From: Panopea generosa
Taxonomy: Eukaryota; Mollusca; Bivalvia; Adapedonta; Hiatellidae
Reading direction: 5' to 3'
DNA: 64,000 nt
Assembly (NCBI GenBank): GCA_029582155.1
Contig: CM055905.1
Coordinates: forward strand, 64,571,952-64,635,951
Part shown: positions 55,207-64,000 of the stretch, one piece after another
Layout of the letters: the number at the start of each line of letters is the position of its first letter
Numbering within the stretch: the first letter of the stretch is position 1
Notes under the pieces: generated by a model
Seen by the model: the letters and a program-made list of their open reading frames with translations, nothing else
The model's database searches: none
What the model was told of the DNA's origin: nothing
Translations under genes and position numbers: made by a program

Positions 55207-58200
55207 AAAAGAAAAAAAATATTTGGATCTGAATGACAGCAGCATGTTTTTAAATTCTATAGATATAAATGTAACAGATTTTTCTACTTCTGAAATAGAG
55301 GATGGTAGTGAGATTAGTGATAGAGGCGATGATAGTGAGATGAATTATTATAGTGGTAGTGTTGGTAAGTCTGGTGATAGAGCGGATGGTAGTGAGATTG
55401 ATGATAGTGGCGATGATAGTGAGATTAATTATTATAGTGGTAGTGGTAACAAGTCTGGTGATAGAGGGGATGGTAATAAGATTGGTGATAGAGGCGATGA
55501 TAGTGAGATGAATTATTATAGTGGTAGTGTTGGTAAGTCTGGTGATAGAGAGGATGGTAGTGAGATTAGTGATAGAGGTGATGATAGTGCAATGAATTAT
55601 TATAGTGGTAGTGTTGGTAAGTCTGGTGATAGAGAGGATGGTAGTGAGATTAGTGATAGAGGCGATGAAAGTGAGATGAATTATTATAGTGGTAGTGGTG
55701 GTAAGTCTGGTGATAGAGAAGATGATAGTGAGATTGGGGATAGAGGCGATGATAGTGAGATGAATTATTATAGTGGTAGTGGTGGTAAGTCTGGTGATAG
55801 AGTGGATGGCAGTGAGATTAGTGATAGAGGCGATGATAGTGAGATGAATTATTATAGTGTAGTGTTGGTAAGTCTGGTGATAGAAGGGATGGTAGAGAGA
55901 TTGGTGATAGAGGCGATGGTAACAAGATGAATTATTATAGTGGTAGTGTTGGTAAGTCTGGTGATAGAGAGGATGGCAGTGAGATTAGTGATAGATACGA
56001 TGATAGTGAGATGAATAACTATAGTGGTAGTGTTGGTAAGTCTGGTGATAGAGAGGATGGCATTGAGATTAGTGATAGAGGCGATGGTAGTATGATGAAT
56101 TATTATAGTGGTAGTGTTGGTAAGTCTGATGATAAAGAGGATGGTAGTGAGATTGGTGATAGAGGCGATGGTAGTGAGATGAATTATTATAGTGGTAGTG
56201 TTTGTAAGTCTGGTGATAAAGGGGACGGTAGTGAGATTGGTGATAGAGGTGATGGTAGAGAGATAAATTATTATAGTGGTAGTGGTGACAAGTCTGGTGA
56301 TACAGGGGATGGTAGTGAGATTAGGGATTGAGGCGAAGGTAGTGAGATGAATTATTATGTGGTAGTGGCGACAAGTCTAGTGAAAGAATGGAAGGTAGTG
56401 AGATGAAAAGTGATAGTGGTGGTAAGTCTGGTGATAGAGGCGTTTGCAATGAGATGAATAATGGTAGTGTTGGTAAGTCTGGTGAAAGAGGGGATGGCAG
56501 TGAGATAAGTGATAGAAGTGATGATAGTGAGATGAATTATTATAGTGGTAGTGGTTGTAAGTCTGATGATAGAGGGGATGGTAGTGAGATTGGTGATAGA
56601 GGCGATGGAAGTGAGATGAATTATTATAGTGGTAGTGTTGGTAAGTCTGGTAATAGAGGGGATGGCAGTGAGATTAGTGATAGATACGATGATAGTGAGA
56701 TGAATAACTATAGTGGTAGTGTTGGTAAGTCTGGTGATAGAGAGGATGGCATTGAGATTAGTGATAGAAGCGATGGTAGTGAGATGAATTATTATAGTGG
56801 TAGTGTTGGTAAGTCTGGTGATAAAGAGGATGGTAGTGAGATTGGTGATAGAGGCGATGGTAGTGAGATGAATTATTATAGTGGTAGTGTTTGTAAGTCT
56901 GGTGATAAAGGGGACGGTAGTGAGATTGGTGATAGAGGTGATGGTAGGGAGATAAATTATTATAGTGGTAGTGGTGACAAGTCTGGTGATACAGGGGATG
57001 GTAGTGAGATTAGAGATTGAGGCGAAGGTAGTGAGATGAATTATTATGTGGTAGTGGTGACAAGTCTAGTGAAAGAATGGATGGTAGTGAGATGAAAAGT
57101 GATAGTGGTGGTCAGTCTGGTGATAGAGGCGTTTGCAATGAGATGAATAATGGTACTGATGGTAAGTCTGGTGAAAGAGGGGATGGCAGTGAGATAAGTG
57201 ATAGAAGTGATGATAGTGAGATGAATTATTATAGTGGTAGTGGTTGTAAGTCTGATGATAGAGGGGATGGTAGTGAGATTGGTGATAGAGGCGATGGAAG
57301 TGAGATAAATTATTATAGTGGTAGTGGTGACAAGTCTTGTGATACAGGGGATGGTAGTGAGATTGGTGATAGAGGTGATGATAGTGAGATGAACTATTAT
57401 AGTGGTAGTGTTGGTAAGTCTGGTGATACAGAGTATGGTAGTGAGATGAATTATTATAGTGGTAGTGGTGACAAGTCCGGTAAAAGAATGGATGGTAGTG
57501 AGTTGAGTTATTATAGTGGTAGTGGTGACAAGTCTGGTGATACAAGGGATGGTAATGAGATTGGTGATAGAAGCGATGGTAGTGAGATGAATTATTATAG
57601 TGGTAGTGGTGACAAGTCTGGTGATACAGGGGATGTTAGTGAGATTTGGGATTGAGGCAATGGTAGTGCGATGAATTATTATAGTGGTAGTGGTGGTAAG
57701 TCTGGTGATAGAGGGGATGGCAGTGAGATTAGTGATAGATACGATGATAGTGAGATGAATAATTATAGTGGTAGTGTTGGTACGTCTGGTGATAGAGAGG
57801 ATGGCATTGAGATTAGTGATAGAGGCGATGGTAGTATGATGAATTATTATAGTGGTAGTGTTGGTAAGTCTGGTGATAAAGAGGATGGTAGTGAGATTGG
57901 TGATAGAGGCGATGGTAGTGAGATGAATTATTATAGTGGTAGTGTTTGTAAGTCTGGTGATAAAGGGGACGGTAGTGAGATTGGTGATAGAGGTGATGAT
58001 AGATTGATAAATTATTATAGTGGTAGTGGTGACAAGTCTGGTGATACAGGGGATGGTAGTGAGATTAGGGATTGAGGCGATGGTAGTGAGATGAATTATT
58101 ATGTGGTAGTGGTGACAAGTCTAGTGAAAGAATGGATGGTAGTGAGATGAAAAGTGATAGTGGTGGTAAGTCTGGTGATAGAGGCGTTTGCAATGAGATG

Positions 58201-61200
58201 AATAATGGTAGTGTTGGTAAGTCTGGTGAAAGAGGAGATGGCAGTGAGATTAGTGATAGAAGTGATGATAGTGAGATGAATTATTATAGTGGTAGTGGTT
58301 GTAAGTCTGGTGATAGAGGGGATGGTAGTGAGATTGGTGATAGAGGCGATGGTAGTGAGATGAATTATTATAGTGGTAGTGGTGACAAGTCTGGTGATAG
58401 AGGGGATGGTAGTAAGATTGGTGATAGAAGCGATGATAGTGAGATGAATTATTATAGTGGTAGTGTTGGTAAGTCTGGTGATAGAGAGGATGGTAGTGAG
58501 ATTAGTGATAGAGGTGATGATAGTGCAATGAATTATTATAGTGGTAGTGTTGGTAAGTCTGGTGATAGAGAGGATGGTAGTGAGATTATTGATAGAGGCG
58601 ATGATAGTGAGATGAATTATTATAGTGGTAGTGGTGGTAAGTCTGGTGATAGAGAAGATGGAAGTGAGATTGGAGATAGAGGCGATGATAGTGAGATGAA
58701 TTATTATAGTGGTTGTGGTGGTAAGTCTGGTGATACAGGGGATGGCAGTGAGATAAGTGATAGAGGTGATGATAGTGAGATGAATTATTATAGTGTAGTG
58801 TTGGTAAGTCTGGTGATAGAAGGGATGGTAGAGAGATTGGTGATAGAGGCGATGGTAACAAGATGAATTATTATAGTGGTAGTGTTGGTAAGTCTGGTGA
58901 TAGAGGGGATGGCAGTGAGATTAGTGATAGATACGATGATAGTGAGATGAATAACTATAGTGGTAGTGTTGGTAAGTCTGGTGATAGAGAGGATGGCATT
59001 GAGATTAGTGATAGAGGCGATGGTAGTGAGATGAATTATTATAGTGGTAGTGTTGGTAAGTCTGGTGATAAAGAGGATGGTAGTGAGATTGGTGATAGAG
59101 GCGATGGTAGTGAGATGAATTATTATAGTGGTAGTGTTTGTAAGTCTGGTGATAAAGGGGACGGTAGTGAGATTGGTGATAGAGGTGATGGTAGAGAGAT
59201 AAATTATTATAGTGGTAGTGGTGACAAGTCTGATGATACAGGGGATGGTAATGAAATAAGGGATTGAGGCGAAGGTAGTGAGATGAACTATTATGTGGTA
59301 GTGGTGACAAGTCTAGTAAAAGAATGGATGGTAGTGAGATGAAAAGTGATAGGGGTGGTAAGTCTGGTGATAGAGGCGTTTGCAATGAGATGAATAATGG
59401 TAGTGTTGGTAATTCTGGTGAAAGAGGGGATGGCAGTGAGATAAGTGATAGAAGTGATGATAGTGAGATGAATTATTATAGTGGTAGTGGTTGTAAGTCT
59501 GATGATAGAGGGGATGGTAGTGAGATTAGTGATAGAGGCGATGGTAGTGAGATGAATTATTATAGTGGTAGTGGTGACAAGTCTTGTGATACAGGGGATG
59601 GTAGTGAGATTGGTGATAGAGGTGATGATAGTGAGATGAACTATTATAGTGGTAGTGTTGGTAAGTCTGGTGATACAGAGTATGGTAGTGAGATGAAATT
59701 ATTATAGTGGTAGTGGTGACAAGTCCGGTAAAAGAATGGATGGTAGTGAGTTGAGTTATTATAGTGGTAGTGGTGACAAGTCTGGTGATACAAGGGATGG
59801 TAATTAGATTGATGATAGAGGCGATGGTAGTGCGATGAATTATTATAGTGGTAGTGGTGACAAGTCTGGTGATACAAGGGATGGTAGTGAGATTGGTGAT
59901 AGAGGCGATGTTAGTGAGATGAATTATTATAGTGGTAGTGGTGACAAGTCTGGTGATACAGGGGATGGTAGTGAGATTTGGGATTGAGGCAATGGTAGTG
60001 CGATGAATTATTATAGTGGTAGTGGTGGTAAGTCTGGTGATAGAGGGGATGGCAGTGAGATTAGTGATAGATACGATGATAGTGAGATGAATAATTATAG
60101 TGGTAGTGTTGGTAAGTCTGGTGATAGAGAGTATGGCATTGAGATTAGTGATAGAGGCGAGGGTAGTGAGATGAATTATTATAGTGGTAGTGTTGGTAAG
60201 TCTGGTGATAAAGAGTATGGTAGTGAGATTGATGATAGAGGCGATGGTAGTGAGATGAATTATTATAGTGGTAGTGTTTGTAAGTCTGGTGATAAAGGGG
60301 ACGGTAGTGAGATTGGTGATAGAGGTGATGGTAGAGAGATAAAATATTATAGTGGTAGAGGTGACAAGTCTGGTGATACAGGGGATGGTAGTGAGATTAG
60401 GGATTGAGGCGATGGTAGTGAGATGAATTATTATGTGGTAGTGGTGACAAGTCTAGTGAAAGAATGGATGGTAGTGAGATGAAAAGTGATAGTGGTGGTA
60501 AGTCTGGTGATAGAGGCGATTGCAATGAGATGAATAATGGTAGTGTTGGTAAGTCTGGTGAAAGAGGGGATGGCAGTGAGATAAGTGATAGAAGTGATGA
60601 TAGTGAGATGAATTATTATAGTGGTAGTGGTTGTAAGTCTGGTGATAGAGGGGATGGTAGTGAGATTGGTGATAGAGGCGATGGTAGTGAGATGAATTAT
60701 TATAGTGGTAGTGGTGACAAGTCTTGTGATACAGGGGATGGTACTGAGATTGGTGATAGAGGTGATGATAGTGAGATGAACTATCATAGTGGTAGTGTTG
60801 GTAAGTCTGGTGATACAGAGTATGGTAGTGAGATGAATTATTATAGTGGTAGTGGTGACAAGTCCGGTGAAAGAATGGATGGTAGTAAGTTGAGTTATTA
60901 TAGTGGTAGTGGTGACAAGTCTGGTGATACAAGGGATGGTAATGAGATTGGTGATAGAAGCGATGGTAGTGAGATGAATTATTATAGTGGTAGTGGTGAC
61001 AAGTCTGGTGATGCAGGGGATGGTAGTGCGATTGGGGATTGAGGCAATGGTAGTGCGATGAATTATTATAGTGGTAGTGGTGGTAAGTCTGGTGATAGAG
61101 GGGATGGTAGTGAGATTGGTGATAGAGGTGATGATAGTGAGATGAATTATTATAGTGGTAGTGGTGACAAGTCTGGTGATACAGGGGATGGTAGTGAGAT

Positions 61201-63354
61201 GAATTATTATAGTGGTAGTGTTGGTAAGTCTGGTGATATAGGCGATGGTAGTGAGATTGGGGATTGAGGCAATGGTAGTGAGATGAATTATTATAGTGGT
61301 AGTGGTGACAAGTCTTGTGATACAGGGGATGGTAGTGAGATTGGTGATAGATGTGATGATAGTGAGATGAATTATTATAGTGGTAGTGGTGACAAGTCTT
61401 GTGATACAGGGGATGGTAGTGAGATTGGTGATAGAGGTGATGATAGTGAGATGAACTATTATAGTGGTAGTGTTGGTAAGTCTGGTGATACAGAGTATGG
61501 TAGTGAGATGAATTATTATAGTGGTAGTGGTGACAAGTCCGGTAAAAGAATGGATGGTAGTGAGTTGAGTTATTATAGTGGTAGTGGTGACAAGTCTGGT
61601 GATACAAGGGATGGTAATGAGATTGATGATAGAGGCGATGGTAGTGCGATGAATTATTATAGTGGTAGTGGTGACAAGTCTGCTGATACAAGGGATGGTA
61701 GTGAGATTTGGGATTGAGGCAATGGTAGTGCGATGAATTATTATAGTGGTAGTTGTGGTAAGTCTGGTGATAGAGGGGATGGCAGTGAGATTTGTGATAG
61801 ATACGATGATAGTGAGATGAATAATTATAGTGGTAGTGTTGGTAAGTCTGGTGATAGAGAGGATGGCATTGAGATTAGTGATAGAGGCGATGGTAGTGAA
61901 ATGAATTATTATAGTGGTAGTGTTGGTAAGTCTGGTGATAAAGAGGATGGTAGTGAGATTGGTGATAGAGGCGATGGTAGTGAGATGAATTATTATAGTG
62001 GTAGTGTTTGTAAGTCTGGTGATAAAGGGGACGGTAGTGAGATTGGTGATAGAGGTGATGGTAGAGAGATAAATTATTATAGTGGTAGTGGTGACAAGTC
62101 TGGTGATACAGGGGATGGTAGTGAGATTAGGGATTGAGGCGATGGTAGTGAGATGAATTATTAGAGTGGTAGTGGTGACAAGTCCGGTGATACAGAGTAT
62201 GGTAGTGAGATTGGTGATAGAGGTGATGATAGTGAGATGAATTATTATAGTGGTAGTGGTGACAAGTCTGGTGAAAGAATTGATGGTAGTGAGATGAATT
62301 ATTATAGTGGTAGTGTTTGTAAGTCTGGTGATACAGGGGATGGTAGTGAGATTGGGGATTGAGGCGATGGTAGTGAGATGAATTATTAGAGTGGTAGTGG
62401 TGACAAGTCCGGTGATACAGAGTATGGTAGTGAGATTGGTGATAGAGGTGATGATAGTGAGATGAATTATTATAGTGGTAGTGGTGACAAGTCTGGTGAA
62501 AGAATTGATGGTAGTGAGATGAATTATTATAGTGGTAGTGTTTGTAAGTCTGGTGATACAGGGGATGGTAGTGAGATTGGGGATTGAGGCGATGGTAGTG
62601 AGATGAATTATTATATTGGTAGTGGTGGTAAGTCTGGTGATAGAAGGGATAATAGTAAGATTAGTGATAGAGGCAATGGTAGTGAGATGAATAGTGGTAG
62701 TGTTGGTGAGTCTAGTGATAAGAGGCGATGACAATGATATGAATAGTGGTAGTGGTGGCAAGTCAGGTAAAAATGTTAGTAATAGAAGGAATTCTACTGA
62801 GATGAATAGTGAAATAGATTGTACTTGTGATAAGAGTTGTAATATAGAAATGAGTGAGAATACAGTTGATGATGATGATGACAGACCATTGATTTACTTT
62901 GCACGACCCGTTAGGAATTTAATCCCTCACACCTCTGAACTCAATAGCCCCTCTAATGAATGTCAAATTGGAAATGTCTTAAATGTAGGAAATCAAAGTA
63001 GGGGGAGAAAAAAAGTAACAGGAATCTAACTGGAAAAGAAATATTATAAAAAATAAAAGAAACAGAGGTCTCAGCTATACAAGTCATTGTGGGGTGAATA
63101 AATATGCTAAATCAGTTAAAAAAAGGTTGTTGATTGCTTTGTAAAAGAAATGTCAACTTCATATTACAGAAACCCAAAGGGAAACTTTATTCAATGATTT
63201 CTGGGACCTTGGTAATATTGATCGCCAAAGAGACTATATGTCTCGAACAATTCTAGAACAACCAATTCTAAATAAGACCAATAGTAAAAGGAAGGTTTCA
63301 AAGAAATACTGTTTGTTTATTAATGGTAACGAAAGCAGCCAACTTGTCCGTTAA
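55207..63354 (+). pseudogene. Transposase-associated protein relic with a huge acidic repeat expansion
   Basis: An exon-like start after 'ccccctag' encodes KEKKYLDLNDSSMFLNSIDI, then an acidic 28-residue repeat (about 7.4 kb). Non-repetitive sequence from about 62720 reads KNVSNRRNSTEMNSEI, then DDDDDRPLIYFARPVRNLIP. After a frame change near 63020 come NWKRNIIKNKRNRGLSYTS, KKCQLHITETQRETLFNDFW and DLGNIDRQRDYMSRTILEQP, ending at a stop near 63354. The W-K-N...R..G..Y, C...I...R..LF..FW.LG...Q pattern is that of the N-terminal region of a DDE-transposase-like protein family common in invertebrates; the exact family name is uncertain. An in-frame TAA (about 63144), the frameshift, and stops and frame changes within the repeats make an intact product unlikely. 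Confidence 0.55.
55304..62720 (+). repeat. 84-bp coding-type minisatellite with higher-order structure
   Basis: Roughly 85-90 units of 28 codons, consensus pieces KSGDREDGSEISDRGDDSEM and NYYSGSVG, with shorter variants. Blocks recur as larger units: the variant series with RYDDSEMNNYSG recurs at about 55927, 56620, 57671, 58863, 60003 and 61733; the KSDSGG...NEMNNG block recurs at 56388, 57077, 58132, 59324 and 60464. Near the end a 225-bp unit is repeated (62137-62362-62587). Because 84 is divisible by 3, antisense frames are also long. Confidence 0.93.
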
Positions 63355-64000
63355 TTTATTATTCATTTTTAGCATAACTGGCAAATATAGTTATAGTTAC
63401 TATTAATGTTGAATGACTTCTATTGTAATTTAATTAATGAAAAACGACACGTTATTTGTAATACGATGACTCAAAGCAACACATTTTTAGATAAAACACT
63501 GCTAAAAGATGAAATTTTTTGCTTTTTTTTTTTTAAATTACTAAAGATTATAATTGATAGATACTGTTCAAATAATGTTAAGAAATTTTTCTTATTTGCG
63601 ATATGAAGTACAGAAATAGTGTTTATAAAAGATAAATATGAATCATTCTGTTTATGGTTTTAAAACAGTTTATAATTCTACAGAGCTTTCTATTCATGCC
63701 TATTGTGAAGCTTAATAAATATCAGTGTAAGAAAAGAAATGTTTCATTTTAATATTATTTGATTTTTTAATTTAAAAACTAATAAAAAAAACAAAATTAA
63801 TTTTATAAGAAGCAGTTACTATAAGTTATAGCAAGTCATTTGTTATGTGCATGTTTACTATGTATATTTGTATTATGGGCCAGAGGCCAGAATTACTTTT
63901 AAATAAAATAGTGTTTGAATAAATATTGTCTATTGTAAAAGTCAAACTCTTTTTTCCATTAAACTAATGTTATTATACTAGTTGTACTGTTTAGTAAATC
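63355..64000. other. A/T-rich tail, no gene recognised
   Basis: Several AATAAA words (for example about 63713, 63901 and 63919) could be polyadenylation signals, but the base composition makes chance matches likely. Confidence 0.4.

Noticed and set aside
60453-61691. Second long minus-strand frame rich in His/Tyr (412 codons)
   Set aside because: Another antisense frame of the same 84-bp array; same reasoning.
55304-62137. Stop-codon readthrough or a variant code (TGA as sense) in the repeat protein
   Set aside because: Several blocks run in one frame with only TGA stops, but other blocks need frameshifts and the end has TAG. Amplified nonsense in a relic explains this more simply.
60431-62761. 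Very long minus-strand open frame (776 codons) with a Thr/Ile-rich 28-residue repeat
   Set aside because: It is the antisense of the 84-bp array. A unit length divisible by three with few stop words keeps several frames open on both strands. The product is low-complexity with no domain.

Overview
This window is AT-rich, intron-rich animal DNA full of SINEs, small inverted-repeat (TIR) elements, minisatellites and large duplications. There is no bacterial-type gene organisation. The tRNA-headed SINEs with a shared 3' motif, the recurring 'two-state' repeats around 22-24 kb and 54 kb, and the TRAF-type gene all fit a bivalve or other mollusc. That placement is inference from sequence style, not a database match.

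Layout. (1) 1-2.9 kb: no gene recognised; poly-C tracts, a strong hairpin and SINE pieces. (2) 2.98-14.74 kb: three phase-0 mini-exons lead into a large inverted repeat with two arms of about 5.1 kb (3944-9044 and 9666-14738) around a 0.62 kb loop. Each arm carries an OTU cysteine-protease exon, a C2H2/FLYWCH-like zinc-finger region and the start of a MULE-type transposase, with related 51-bp minisatellites on both sides. The right-arm OTU exon is intact. The left one, and the zinc-finger/transposase part in both arms, is broken. (3) 14.74-18.37 kb: SINE and MITE debris and a poly-C minisatellite. (4) 18370-30718 and 33068-45958: a direct duplication of about 12.3-12.9 kb. The 2.35 kb between the copies holds the RING and first zinc-finger exons of a TRAF gene, and both copies hold its next exon. 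The copies differ by one clean 952-bp TA-flanked element, a 130-bp insertion and a 534-bp indel that removes the 3' end of a hAT-like element. (5) 45.96-48.82 kb: a repeat rich in AGCTGCGT, then a Helitron-like element with a 3' hairpin and CTAG end. (6) 48.8-55.2 kb: SINEs, a tandem repeat and possible spliced exons of unknown nature. (7) 55.2-63.35 kb: a gene relic whose N-terminal acidic region has expanded into about 7.4 kb of 84-bp units (28 residues each), followed by a C-terminal region resembling a DDE-transposase-associated family, with a frameshift and a stop.

How the pieces relate. Only two host-like coding signals look credible: the TRAF exons (signalling adaptor and likely ubiquitin ligase) and the OTU exon chain (deubiquitinase-like). 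The OTU chain sits with transposase remnants, so it is probably transposon cargo or a chimera. Most other structure is mobile DNA and its rearrangement. The palindrome, the 12-kb duplication and the higher-order 84-bp array could each be real or partly an assembly or haplotype effect; differences between the copies argue against simple read artefacts.
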